Below are positions 9,785 to 17,783 of a stretch of 64,000 bases of DNA, in pieces; within the stretch, counting starts at the first letter, position 1; each line of letters begins with the position of its first letter. The notes beneath the pieces are model-generated. The model made no database searches, was not told the origin of the DNA, and worked only from the letters and a program-made list of their open reading frames with translations. The DNA is from Gemmatimonadota bacterium (GTDB lineage: Bacteria > Gemmatimonadota > Gemmatimonadetes > Longimicrobiales > Longimicrobiaceae): assembly GCA_028287185.1 (NCBI GenBank), contig JAQBQD010000043.1:62001-126000 (forward strand). The letters run 5' to 3'. The position numbers were made by a program, and so were the translations under genes.

Positions 9785-10219
9785 CGGTGGCGCGTCGTCG
9801 GCGGTGCCCAATCCGCGAGGCGGTCCGGTACGGATCTTCGTCTTACGATGTGACGTAACTGACCATCGAACCGAATCCCGGCGCCCTAACTAACGGCGTT
9901 CGACCGGTGAATGTGTGAAGGTGGGAAGCCTTTGCGGACGAGACACCGTTCCGCTGTCGCGGATCGCCGAACGTCGATATGAGCGCCGGGCAGTGACGTG
10001 TGGACGACGCCGGCGAAACAAACGTCGTTCGGACCCGGACGACGATGCCCAGCGGCGTGCATCTCCGGAGGTCGGCAGCGATTCGAGAGATGGGGCGATG
10101 ATCAGGAATCCGATCCACCGTCTCCGGCGCGCCGCTCCGGGCATCGTGGAAGAGGCCGCCTCCCATGCGGGAAGCGGCCTCTCTCCGTCGATCCTCCGGA
10201 TGCGGGGCCCCCGCGTGGA
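9785..10219. other. Intergenic region between convergent genes
   Basis: About 435 bases separate the M28 gene from the convergent cysteine-desulfurase-like gene. The first 350 bases are less G+C-rich than the genes, with runs such as TAACTAACGGC, and contain no ORF with a plausible RBS. The last part holds a strong hairpin, listed separately. Confidence 0.5.
10151..10182 (-). terminator. Hairpin terminator of the cysteine desulfurase-like gene
   Basis: AGAGGCCGC (10151-10159) pairs with GCGGCCTCT (10174-10182). The inner TCCC/GGGA can extend the stem. It lies 38 bases beyond the minus-strand stop. Confidence 0.65.
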
Positions 10220-11461
10220 TCAGCTTCCGGCGATGCGGCCCAGCTCGTCCACCAGGCGGTCCACGTCCTCCTCCGTGCTGTACGGGGCCAGGCCGGCGCG
10301 GATCAGCCCGCCGCGGGTGTCCAGCCCCAGCCCCTCGCAGACGCCCGTCGCGTAGAAGTTCCCGTTCCACACGAAGATCCCCTCCTCCGCCAGCCATCCC
10401 GCCACCTCGTCCGGCGTGTGGCCCTCCACCGTCAGCGCGAGGGTGGGCGTCCGCGGGGCGCCGGCCGGCGGACCGTGGACGCGCACGCCCACGATGCCGC
10501 GCAGGCCGGCGAGCAGGCGGTCCACCAGCGAGTCCTCGTGCGCCTCGATGGCGGCGTACGCGCGGGCCAGCGCGGCGCGGCGGCCGCCCTGCTCGGCGCC
10601 CCCGCCCAGCCCGGCGATCCAGTCCACCGCGGCGCCCGTGCCGGCGATACCCTCGTGGCTCAGCGTGCCGGTCTCCCAGCGGTCCGGTGCCGCATCTCCC
10701 GCCGGCGGCACCTTGTAGGGGCGCACCCGCTCCAGCAGCTCCTGGCGGCCCCACAGGATTCCCACGTGCGGCCCGAAGAACTTGTAGGCCGAGCACGCCA
10801 GGAAGTCGCACCCCATCGCCTGCACGTCCACCAGCCGGTGCGGCGCGTAGTGCACCGCGTCCACGTACGACAGCGCGCCCGCCTCACGCGCGAGACGGGT
10901 CACGCGCGAGACGTCGTTGATCGTTCCGCACGCGTTGGACGCCGCGCCCACGGCGACCAGGCGGGTGCGGGGGGAAAGGGCCGCCTCCAGAGCCGCGTAG
11001 TCCAGCTGCATCGTCTCGGGGATGAAGGGCACCTCGCGCACCGTCATCCCGCGGTCCTCGGCCATGCGGCGCCAGGGGGCGACGTTGGCCTGGTGGTCCA
11101 GCTGCGTCACCACCGCCTCGTCGCCCGGGCCCCAGCCGGCGCCCAGCGCGCGCGACATCGCGAAGGTGAGCGTCGTCATGTTCGCGCCGAACACCACCTC
11201 GTCCGGCGCCGCGGCGCCCAGCAGCTCGGCCACCCGCTCCCGCGCGCCGAACAGGATGCGGTCCGTCTCCTCGCTGGTCTGGAAGGCGCCGTGGGTGTTG
11301 GCGTTGTGGTAGGCCAGGTAGCCGGCCACGGCGTCGATCACGGGCCGGGGCACCTGGCTGCCGCCGGGACCGTCGAAGAACGCCGCCGGCCGCCCGGCGA
11401 AGCTGCGCTCGAAGATGGGGAAGGCGGCGCGGAGGGGCTGGCCGAGCGGGCTGGGCTGCAT
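10220..11461 (-). CDS. Cysteine desulfurase-like PLP enzyme
   Basis: Class V aminotransferase-fold protein of 413 residues matching the cysteine desulfurase-like subfamily (TIGR01976-type). The PLP lysine is K227 in CSAYKFFGPH, the cofactor-binding D201 and H204 are in DAVHYAPH, and NANTHG near residue 53 is a family signature. FYATGVCEGLGLD near the C-terminus contains a cysteine where SufS/IscS-like proteins place the active-site loop, but whether it is the persulfide cysteine is not certain. No Fe-S assembly genes are adjacent, so a role in sulfur transfer is inferred from family only. Terminators flank it on both sides. Confidence 0.85.
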   Translation of the reverse strand: MQPSPLGQPLRAAFPIFERSFAGRPAAFFDGPGGSQVPRPVIDAVAGYLAYHNANTHGAFQTSEETDRILFGARERVAELLGAAAPDEVVFGANMTTLTFAMSRALGAGWGPGDEAVVTQLDHQANVAPWRRMAEDRGMTVREVPFIPETMQLDYAALEAALSPRTRLVAVGAASNACGTINDVSRVTRLAREAGALSYVDAVHYAPHRLVDVQAMGCDFLACSAYKFFGPHVGILWGRQELLERVRPYKVPPAGDAAPDRWETGTLSHEGIAGTGAAVDWIAGLGGGAEQGGRRAALARAYAAIEAHEDSLVDRLLAGLRGIVGVRVHGPPAGAPRTPTLALTVEGHTPDEVAGWLAEEGIFVWNGNFYATGVCEGLGLDTRGGLIRAGLAPYSTEEDVDRLVDELGRIAGS

Positions 11462-11508
11462 GGCGTTGGCGGCGGTGCGGGTGGAACGTGGGGAAGGCGG
11501 AAACGGCG

Positions 11509-11541
11509 AAGGGGTGTGGAGCCGTGGCTCCTCACCCCCTC
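11509..11541 (-). terminator. Hairpin terminator of the sigma factor gene
   Basis: A long stem: AGGGGTGTGGAGCC pairs with GGCTCCTCACCCCCT across a two-base centre, with one internal mismatch. It sits 49 bases past the sigma factor stop and just ahead of the desulfurase-like gene. Confidence 0.65.
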
Positions 11542-11589
11542 GTCGGTCGGTCGATTCGTGCTGCTACGCGGCGCGGACGGGGCGGGGCG

Positions 11590-12450
11590 TCAGGAGACGG
11601 CCCAGAAGCCTTCCAGCGACGCGCCGTCCGGGCTTTCGCGAAGCTTCTCGAAGGCGCGGTTGCGGATCTGGCGGATGCGCTCGCGCGTGACCCCCAGCAG
11701 CGAGCCGATCTCCTCCAGCGTCCGCTCCTCGCCCTCGTCCAGCCCGTAGTACAGGTACAGGATCTTGCGCTCGCGCTCCGTGAGGTACTTCTCGAACATC
11801 CGCTCCAGGAACTCGCGCCGGGCCTGCGCCTCCACCTCCTCCTCGATCTCGTCCGACTCCGCGCCGGCGAAGCGCTCGCCGAAGCTGGCCGAGTCGCGGT
11901 CGCCGCGGTCCAGGGGCGCGTCCAGGGACAGCTCGCTGGCGGCCACGCGGCGCAGCGCCCGGATGGTGTCCACCGGCTCGCCCATCTCCTCGGCGATCTC
12001 CTCGTCCGTGGGCGTGCGGCCCATGGACTGGGTGAGCGCCGTGTCCACGCGCGACAGCCGGACCAGGTTGCTGTTCTGGTTCAGCGGGATGCGCACCGAG
12101 CGCGTCTGCTCGGCCAGGGCCTGCAGCACCGTCTGGCGGATCCACCACACGGCGTAGGAGATGAACTTCACCCCCTTGTCGGGATCGAACTTCTTCACCG
12201 CCTTGAGCAGGCCTTCGTTGCCGATGCAGACCAGCTCGGCCAGGCCCAGGCCCCGTCCCTGGTACTTCTTCACGTAGGAGATCACGAAGCGCAGGTTGGC
12301 CGTCACCAGCCGCTCCGCGCACTCCCGGTCACCCGCGCGCGCCCGGTGCGCGAGGGCGCGCTCCTCCGCCGGGTCCTCGATCAGCGGGTACTTCTCGACG
12401 TCGTGCAGGTACTGGTCGAACGAATCGAGGGCCCGTGAGCTCAGGAACAT
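11590..12450 (-). CDS. RpoD/SigA-family RNA polymerase sigma factor
   Basis: Sigma-70 group factor of about 286 residues. It has region 1.2 (DSFDQYLHDVEKYPLI) and region 2 with the core-binding and -10 recognition helix NLRFVISYVKKYQGRGL followed by WWIRQTV. Region 3 (GRTPTDEEIAEEMGEPVDTI) and region 4 end in the helix-turn-helix TLEEIGSLLGVTRERIRQI. It lacks the long region 1.1 and non-conserved region of a large RpoD, so it is either a compact primary sigma factor or a group 2 paralogue. The ATG at 12450 has GGCGAG upstream and is preferred over a GTG nine codons earlier. A near-consensus promoter and a 5' hairpin precede it. Confidence 0.92.
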   Translation of the reverse strand: MFLSSRALDSFDQYLHDVEKYPLIEDPAEERALAHRARAGDRECAERLVTANLRFVISYVKKYQGRGLGLAELVCIGNEGLLKAVKKFDPDKGVKFISYAVWWIRQTVLQALAEQTRSVRIPLNQNSNLVRLSRVDTALTQSMGRTPTDEEIAEEMGEPVDTIRALRRVAASELSLDAPLDRGDRDSASFGERFAGAESDEIEEEVEAQARREFLERMFEKYLTERERKILYLYYGLDEGEERTLEEIGSLLGVTRERIRQIRNRAFEKLRESPDGASLEGFWAVS

Positions 12451-12479
12451 GGTCAGCTCGCCGTTTGGAGAAAACACAA

Positions 12480-12521
12480 GGAGCAGCGATCCCCCGTTGG
12501 CGTTCGGGGGCCCGCTGCTCC
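12480..12521 (-). promoter_or_regulatory. Hairpin in the 5' leader of the sigma factor gene
   Basis: GGAGCAGC (12480-12487) pairs with GCTGCTCC (12514-12521), and an inner CCCCC/GGGGG adds a second stem. It lies inside the predicted transcript, 30 bases before the start codon, so it could act as an attenuator or a translation-control stem. Confidence 0.45.
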
Positions 12522-12566
12522 GGATTCACGCGACAGAAGTTACCGGATTTTCGATCATAACCGGTG

Positions 12567-12595
12567 AATATAGACCTCGGACCTGGGTTCGTCAA
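12567..12595 (-). promoter_or_regulatory. Sigma-70 type promoter of the sigma factor gene
   Basis: On the minus strand, TTGACG (12590-12595) is followed by exactly 17 bases and then TATATT (12567-12572). This is close to the housekeeping consensus and sits in an unusually AT-rich pocket. The predicted leader is about 110 nt. Confidence 0.7.
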
Positions 12596-12734
12596 ATCGC
12601 CCGCGGACCGGGCTGCCCGCCGCGTCCTGATGGCGCCTAATAGACCCCACCGGGAAGATTGTTCCACGCAGCGTCCGGCGTGCACGCCCGTCCACTCCGC
12701 GCCCCCCGGACGGGGCACCGCGCCCGCAAGAAGA

Positions 12735-12760
12735 AGGCCCGCGGCAAGCGCCGCGGGCCT
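12735..12760 (-). terminator. Terminator of fabF
   Basis: AGGCCCGCGG (12735-12744) pairs perfectly with CCGCGGGCCT (12751-12760) around a six-base loop, 45 bases past the fabF stop. Confidence 0.7.
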
Positions 12761-12804
12761 CCTCCCTCGCCTCGTCCGAAACCGCCGACGCTTCCCCGGG
12801 AGGC

Positions 12805-14076
12805 TCAGTCCACCGCCCCCAGGGCCAGCGCCGCGTTGATCCCGCCGAAGCCGAACGAGTTGGACACCACGCGCCGCACGGGCCGCGTCTCGCCCTCGCC
12901 CGTCACGTAGCGCAGGTCGCACTCCTCGCCGGGGCTCGCCAGGTTCAGCGTGGGCGGGATCCAGCCGCGCTGGATGGAGAGCGCCGAGATGGCGGCCTCG
13001 ATGGTGCCCGTGGCGCCCAGGCAGTGGGCGTGGTAGCCCTTGGTGCCGCTCACGCTCAGCCGGTCGGCGTGCTCGCCGAACACCTGGCGGATCACGCGGC
13101 TCTCGGTGCTGTCGTTGAGCGGCGTGGACGAGCCGTGGGCGTTGATCGTGTCCACGTCCTCGGGCCGGAGTCCCGCCGTGCGCAGCGCGTCGCGCATGGC
13201 CCGGGCGGCCTGGCCGCCGTCGGGGCGGGGGGCCGTCATGTGGTGCGCGTCGTTGCTGGTGCCGTATCCCAGCACCTCGGCGTAGATGCGGGCGCCGCGG
13301 GCCTTGGCGTATTCCAACTCCTCCAGCACCAGCACCGCCGCGCCCTCGCCCATCACGAAGCCGTCGCGCTCCGCGTCGAAAGGGCGCGACGCCGTGGCCG
13401 GGTCGTCGTTGCGGGTGGACATGGCGCGGATGATGGCGAAGGCGCCGAAGCAGAGCGGGGCCAGCGGCGCCTCGATGCCCCCGGCCAGCATCACGTCCGC
13501 CTCGCCCGTGCGGATCTGGCGGAAGGCGTCGCCCACGGCGATGGCGCCGGACGCGCAGCTCATCCCGTTGGTGCTGTTGGGCCCGGTGAAGCCGAACTCG
13601 ATGGCCACGTTGCACGACGCGGCGCCGTTGAACACGGCCAGCGCCAGCTTGGGATCCACCGCGCGCACGCCGCCGGTGACGTACGCCGTGAACTGGTTCT
13701 CGCCGTAGGCCACCCCGCCCAGCGCGCTGCCCATCATCACCCCGGCGCGGTCGGGCTCCACGGAGGCCGGGTCCAGCGCCGCGTCCTCCAGCGCCTGGCG
13801 CGAGGCGGCGATGGAGAACTGCGCGTAGCGCTCCGTGCGCCGGGCGCGGCCCTTGTCCATGTAGTCGGTGGGCTCGAAGCCCTCCACTTGCGCCGCGACG
13901 TGGGTGCGGAACGGAGAGGGGTCGAAGCGGGACACCGTGCGCACCGCCGACTCGCGCCGCCGCAGCCCTTCCCACAGCCCCTCCACCCCCGTGCCGATGG
14001 GGGTGATGGCGCCGATGCCCGTGATGGCCACGCGGCGCGGCTTCGGCTCGCTTCCGTCCCGGATCTGGTCGTTCAT
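12805..14076 (-). CDS. fabF: Beta-ketoacyl-ACP synthase II
   Basis: Condensing enzyme that extends acyl-ACP with malonyl-ACP in fatty acid or polyketide synthesis; 423 residues, normal for FabF. The catalytic triad is visible: C174 in GMSCASGA, H314 in NAHGSSTPLND and H351 in HAHCLGATG. The C-terminal NSFGFGGINAALAL motif is standard. Three family motifs deviate from FabF consensus (SCASG rather than TACAT, NAHGSS rather than THGTS, HAHCLGATG rather than GHLLGAAG). With no acpP, fabG or fabD beside it, it may be a specialised paralogue rather than the main fatty-acid FabF. The SRPBCC gene upstream ends its own transcript at a terminator. Confidence 0.9.
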   Translation of the reverse strand: MNDQIRDGSEPKPRRVAITGIGAITPIGTGVEGLWEGLRRRESAVRTVSRFDPSPFRTHVAAQVEGFEPTDYMDKGRARRTERYAQFSIAASRQALEDAALDPASVEPDRAGVMMGSALGGVAYGENQFTAYVTGGVRAVDPKLALAVFNGAASCNVAIEFGFTGPNSTNGMSCASGAIAVGDAFRQIRTGEADVMLAGGIEAPLAPLCFGAFAIIRAMSTRNDDPATASRPFDAERDGFVMGEGAAVLVLEELEYAKARGARIYAEVLGYGTSNDAHHMTAPRPDGGQAARAMRDALRTAGLRPEDVDTINAHGSSTPLNDSTESRVIRQVFGEHADRLSVSGTKGYHAHCLGATGTIEAAISALSIQRGWIPPTLNLASPGEECDLRYVTGEGETRPVRRVVSNSFGFGGINAALALGAVD

Positions 14077-14114
14077 CTCGCCTCGCCGTCCCGCCGGGGG
14101 ACGCTCAAAAGAAA

Positions 14115-14145
14115 CGCGGGAAGCCCGGTGCCGCCGCTTCCCGCG
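14115..14145 (-). terminator. Terminator after the SRPBCC gene
   Basis: CGCGGGAAGC (14115-14124) pairs with GCTTCCCGCG (14136-14145). It separates the M42/SRPBCC transcript from fabF. Confidence 0.65.
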
Positions 14146-14199
14146 CGCCCGCGACAGGTGTTTGTGCCGCGTGGTACCCCGAACCCGCGCGGAGGTGCG

Positions 14200-14691
14200 T
14201 CACGCGCCGCCTTCGATCGTACCGGCCTCCACGTGCCGCCGGATTCCCGCCAGCGTGCGGGACGCGATGTGGCGGATGAACACCGGCCCGATCACGGCCG
14301 ACCCGATCGCCCGTCGAAGGGGAGCAGGAAGCGGCCAACGCGGCCCCTCGCTCCACTCGTGGACGATGCGGACGAGCGTCGATCCGTCCGGCCGGGGCTC
14401 GAAGGTCCACTCCACGTCCATCCCCGTGGTGATGCCCTGCACGTGCCGGTAGATCACGGACGGCTTCGCCTCGTCCAGCCGCATCTCGGACACCCACCAG
14501 ACGGGCCAGGGTAGGGGCCCGAAGCCGCGCCGCGCCGCCATCTCGATCAGCCCCGTGCCGAAGGCGTCCTTCCGCTGGAAGCGCACCCACCGGTAGTGGG
14601 GCAGCCACTCCGGCCAGCGCTCCACGTCGGCGCCTGCGCGGAAGCAGGCGTCCACGGACGCGCGCATGACCGTCTCGTCGACCGTCCTCAC
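14200..14691 (-). CDS. SRPBCC family protein (COQ10/polyketide cyclase-like)
   Basis: Single START/SRPBCC-fold domain of 163 residues. It opens with RTVDETVMRASVDACFRAGADVERWPEWLPHYRWVRF, a pattern of polyketide-cyclase/COQ10-type lipid-binding proteins, and ends with the long amphipathic helix typical of the fold. Such proteins bind hydrophobic ligands in a deep pocket; the ligand here is unknown. It starts four bases after the M42 peptidase stop, so the two are surely cotranscribed. The FabF gene downstream makes a lipid or polyketide substrate conceivable, but a terminator stands between them. Confidence 0.8.
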   Translation of the reverse strand: MRTVDETVMRASVDACFRAGADVERWPEWLPHYRWVRFQRKDAFGTGLIEMAARRGFGPLPWPVWWVSEMRLDEAKPSVIYRHVQGITTGMDVEWTFEPRPDGSTLVRIVHEWSEGPRWPLPAPLRRAIGSAVIGPVFIRHIASRTLAGIRRHVEAGTIEGGA

Positions 14692-14695
14692 GCCG

Positions 14696-15766
14696 TCAGC
14701 GCGGCACGAAGTCGGTGGACGAATCGAGCCCGCGGCAGAACGCGGCGATCAGGCGGACGGTCGCGTCCAGGTCGTCGAGGCTCACGATCTCGTTCGGCGA
14801 GTGCATGTACCGGTTGGGGATGGAGATGATGCCGGTGGCGACCCCGTGGCCGGAGAGGTAGATGGCGTCCGCGTCGGTGCTGGTGAAGCGGGGGCTGGCC
14901 TGGATGGTGAAGGGGATGCCCTCCGCGTGCGCCGTGTCCGCCAGCCGCTCGAAGACGAGGGGGTGGATGGCGCTGCCGCGGGTGAGCACGGGCCCGCTGC
15001 CCACCCTGTGCTCGCCCACCTGCTTCTTGTCCACGCCCGGCGCATCCGTGGCGAAGGTGACGTCCACCACCAGCGCCACCTGCGGGTCGAGCTTGAAGGC
15101 GCTCACCCGCGCGCCGCCGCCGTGGTAGCCGATCTCCTCCTGCGTGGTGGCGACGGCGGAGACCTCCGCGGCGGGCGGCGCGCCCTCGGCCAGGCGACGC
15201 AGCGCTTCCAGGACGACGAAGGCGCCCACGCGGTTGTCCACCGAGCGCGAGGCGATCAGCCCGTTGCCGAGCACCACCAGGGGCTGGTCCACCACGGCGG
15301 GGTCGCCCACGCGGATGCCCCACTCGGTGGCCTGGGCGCGGTCGCGAGCACCGGTGTCCACCCACAGCTCGGTCATCTTGACGGCCTTCTCCTTCTCCTC
15401 GGCCTTCATCAGGTGGATGGGCTTCTTGCCCACCACGCCCGGCACCTCGCCCTTGCGGGTCAGGATGCGCAGCCGCTGCCCCACCAGCACCTCGGGGTCC
15501 CATCCCCCGATGCCGTCCACGTACAGGAATCCTTCCTCGTCCACGTGGGTGACCATCACCCCGATCTCGTCGATGTGGCCGGCCAGCATCACGCGCGGCG
15601 CGCCGTCGCCCACGGTGGCGATGGAGTTGCCGGCCACGTCCACGTCCACGCGGTGCGCGAACGCCTCGGCCTCGGCGCGCCAGACGCGGGCGGGGGCCGT
15701 CTCGAACCCCGAGGGGCCCGGCGTGTCCAGCAGGCGCTTGAGGAAGGCGATGGAGCTGTCTTGCAT
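14696..15766 (-). CDS. M42 family metallopeptidase (glutamyl aminopeptidase/TET-like)
   Basis: Cytosolic dodecamer-forming aminopeptidase family, 356 residues, usual length. Co-catalytic metal ligands read in order: H64 in GHIDEIGV, D177 in SVDNRVGA, general base E210 and ligand E211 in TTQEEIGYHGG, and D235 in VDVTFATDAPG. The PDZ-like insertion typical of M42 lies between residues about 70 and 160. It follows the 66-residue ORF by 32 bases and precedes the SRPBCC gene by four, so it belongs to the NUDIX-SDR-M42-SRPBCC run. Confidence 0.92.
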   Translation of the reverse strand: MQDSSIAFLKRLLDTPGPSGFETAPARVWRAEAEAFAHRVDVDVAGNSIATVGDGAPRVMLAGHIDEIGVMVTHVDEEGFLYVDGIGGWDPEVLVGQRLRILTRKGEVPGVVGKKPIHLMKAEEKEKAVKMTELWVDTGARDRAQATEWGIRVGDPAVVDQPLVVLGNGLIASRSVDNRVGAFVVLEALRRLAEGAPPAAEVSAVATTQEEIGYHGGGARVSAFKLDPQVALVVDVTFATDAPGVDKKQVGEHRVGSGPVLTRGSAIHPLVFERLADTAHAEGIPFTIQASPRFTSTDADAIYLSGHGVATGIISIPNRYMHSPNEIVSLDDLDATVRLIAAFCRGLDSSTDFVPR

Positions 15767-15798
15767 GCGGCGGACGGGGGTGGCGGTGGCCGGCGCGC

Positions 15799-15999
15799 TC
15801 AGGGCGCCGGGTGGGTTTCGCTGCCCGCGCGGGCGGCGGCGGCGGCGCGGGCGGTCTCGGGCGTGTAGGCGTGGTACAGGTGCTTCACCAGCACCTCGGC
15901 CGCGTACACCTCGGGCGGCAGCTCCTCCAGCGCGGAAAGCGCCCGCAGCGCCTGGGCCTGGCGCGGGGTGAGCTGCAGGGTGAAGGCTTCCTTCGCCAT
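15799..15999 (-). CDS. Conserved small hypothetical protein, 66 aa
   Basis: Short acidic-helical protein with no recognised domain. Residues 5-50 look like two amphipathic helices around a proline turn (LTPRQAQALRALSAL then LPPEVYAAEVLVKHLYHAYTP), with an alanine-rich disordered tail. It has good third-position G+C and lies in register between the SDR gene (83 bases upstream) and the M42 gene (32 bases downstream), which supports it being real. Function unknown; the helix pair could be a dimerisation or ribbon-helix-helix-like fragment, but no such motif is clear. Confidence 0.6.
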   Translation of the reverse strand: MAKEAFTLQLTPRQAQALRALSALEELPPEVYAAEVLVKHLYHAYTPETARAAAAARAGSETHPAP

Positions 16000-16082
16000 C
16001 GGGCGCACCGGGCTGGGGGGACGGGGACGGAACGGCACGGAAGGTACGCGCCCGGTGCGTCCCGCGCCACGCCCGGGCCGCG

Positions 16083-16982
16083 CTACACCGCGCCTTCTTC
16101 CGCCAGCGCGGCCGGCACGCCCTGGTGCACGGTGGGATAGCGCAGGGCCACGCCCAGCTCTTCGCGCATGCGGCGGTTGCTGCACCGCCGGTCGGCCGTG
16201 CGCCGCTCGAAGGCGCCGGCGCTCAGCTCGTGGCGGATGTCGGCGCGGGCAACGGAGGCGGGAAGGGGTAGGTCCAGCAGCCCGGCCGTGAGCCGCGCGT
16301 ACTCGCCCCCGGTCACCGGCCGGTCGTCGCACAGCAGGTACACCTGGCCCGCGCGGCCCCGCCGCCACGCCGCGATCAGCCCGGCCACCAGGTCGTCCAC
16401 GTGGATGCGCGAGACGACGTGGCTCTCGTCGTCCACCCGCAGGTATGCCCCCGTCTCCAGCCGCTGCCGAAGCGTGCGCCCCGGCCCGTAGATGCCCGGC
16501 ACGCGGCACACGCGCACGGGCAGCCCCCGCACGCGCCAGGCATCCAGGTACAGCGCCTCGGCCCCTGCCCGCGCCACGCCCGCGGGCGAGACGGGATCGA
16601 TCGGCGTCGCCTCGTCCGTCCACTCGCCGCCGCGCCGCCCGTAGACGGAGGTGCTGCCGACGTAGACCGCGGCGCCGGGAGGACGTTCCGCGAGCGCGTC
16701 GACGATCGCCCGCGTGCTCTCCACCGTGTACGCGTCGGCGCCCGTCCTCAAGGGGCGCACGGTGTCGAACACCACTTCGGGCGTGGGACGGAGCAGCGCG
16801 GCGAGGGAGGCGGGATCGCCCGTGTCCATCAGCTCCGGACGCGCCCCGGCGGCGGCGATCTCGCCGAACCGGCCCGCACTGCGGGTGGTTCCGGTCACGG
16901 AGACCCCCTCCGCCGAAAGCGCGCGGGCCAGGCGCAGCCCCACGTATCCGCATCCCAGGACCAGCGCCCGCTCCGCACTCAC
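16083..16982 (-). CDS. NAD(P)-dependent epimerase/dehydratase-like SDR (YeeZ-like)
   Basis: Extended short-chain dehydrogenase-fold protein of 299 residues. The Rossmann glycine motif is GCGYVGLRLA at about residues 10-19, followed by VFDTVRPLRTG and YVGSTSVYGR, the strand that carries the catalytic serine in this family. The expected YxxxK pair is not obvious after it, as in the YeeZ-like subgroup, so catalysis is uncertain. The GTG start overlaps the upstream NUDIX stop in a GTGA, showing translational coupling. Substrate unknown. Confidence 0.8.
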   Translation of the reverse strand: MSAERALVLGCGYVGLRLARALSAEGVSVTGTTRSAGRFGEIAAAGARPELMDTGDPASLAALLRPTPEVVFDTVRPLRTGADAYTVESTRAIVDALAERPPGAAVYVGSTSVYGRRGGEWTDEATPIDPVSPAGVARAGAEALYLDAWRVRGLPVRVCRVPGIYGPGRTLRQRLETGAYLRVDDESHVVSRIHVDDLVAGLIAAWRRGRAGQVYLLCDDRPVTGGEYARLTAGLLDLPLPASVARADIRHELSAGAFERRTADRRCSNRRMREELGVALRYPTVHQGVPAALAEEGAV

Positions 16983-17698
16983 GGCGTCTCCCCGCCCGCG
17001 TGCAGCCGGGCGTGCAGCTCCAGGAAGTCGGCCAGCATCCGGTACGTCAGCCCCCACACCACGTGTCCTTCCACGGCGTACGCGGGAAAACGGATGCGCG
17101 CCCCGCCCGGCGTGACGTGCTCGTAGTCCGCCGCGGCATCGGGAGACGCCAGGGTCATGATCGGCACCCAGAAGGCGCGCTGCACCTCGGCGGCGCTGGG
17201 CGTGCACTCGGTCTCGGCCGGCACGGCGAAGACGTGGGGCGACACGGAGATGGGCGGCGCGCCCGAGCGCGGGTGCAACTCCGGCAGCGCGCCCAGCCAC
17301 TCGCCGACCGCCGCCAGGTCGATGCCCACCTCCTCGCGCGTCTCGCGCACGGCGGTGGCGATGGTGTCCGCGTCGCGCGGATCGGCGCGCCCGCCGGGAA
17401 AGGCCACGTGGCCGGACCACGGGTCGCCCGCGCGCTCCGCCCGGCGGATGAGCAGCACCTGCGGCCCGCCGGCCGCCGGCCGCAGGACCAGTGCCACGGC
17501 CGCACGGGGATGGGCATCTCCGTCGGGCACGCCGGCCGCGCGGGGCGTGTGCGCCAGCAGGTGCCGGATCGCGGCGAGCTGCGGTTCGGTCAAGCGGTCC
17601 GCACGGGTGTGGTGAGGTCGAATCCGAGGCCGGTCCACGCGAGCCGGAGGCGTTTCCCCCTCGGCATCTGCGGAGTGCGGCGGGGCGCGGTCGATCAC
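16979..17698 (-). CDS. CoA pyrophosphatase-type NUDIX hydrolase
   Basis: NUDIX hydrolase of 239 residues. The Nudix box is complete at GGRADPRDADTIATAVRE followed by TREEVGID, and the preceding VAFPGG is the UPF0035 pattern of enzymes cleaving coenzyme A or acyl-CoA to phosphopantetheine and 3',5'-ADP. PYPVXGHXIWGLTXR-like text appears as PAYAVEGHVVWGLTYRML near the C-terminus, a further mark of that subfamily. It heads a minus-strand operon with the SDR, the 66-aa protein, M42 and SRPBCC genes, and diverges from threonine dehydratase with only 85 bases between starts. Confidence 0.87.
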   Translation of the reverse strand: MIDRAPPHSADAEGETPPARVDRPRIRPHHTRADRLTEPQLAAIRHLLAHTPRAAGVPDGDAHPRAAVALVLRPAAGGPQVLLIRRAERAGDPWSGHVAFPGGRADPRDADTIATAVRETREEVGIDLAAVGEWLGALPELHPRSGAPPISVSPHVFAVPAETECTPSAAEVQRAFWVPIMTLASPDAAADYEHVTPGGARIRFPAYAVEGHVVWGLTYRMLADFLELHARLHAGGETP

Positions 17699-17783
17699 CG
17701 GCCCCTTGCCCGCGCCGCCGGCAGGTTATCACATTCCCCGCGGCCCGGCAACGCCGCGGCATCCCTTCTCCCGCACCGGCGCC

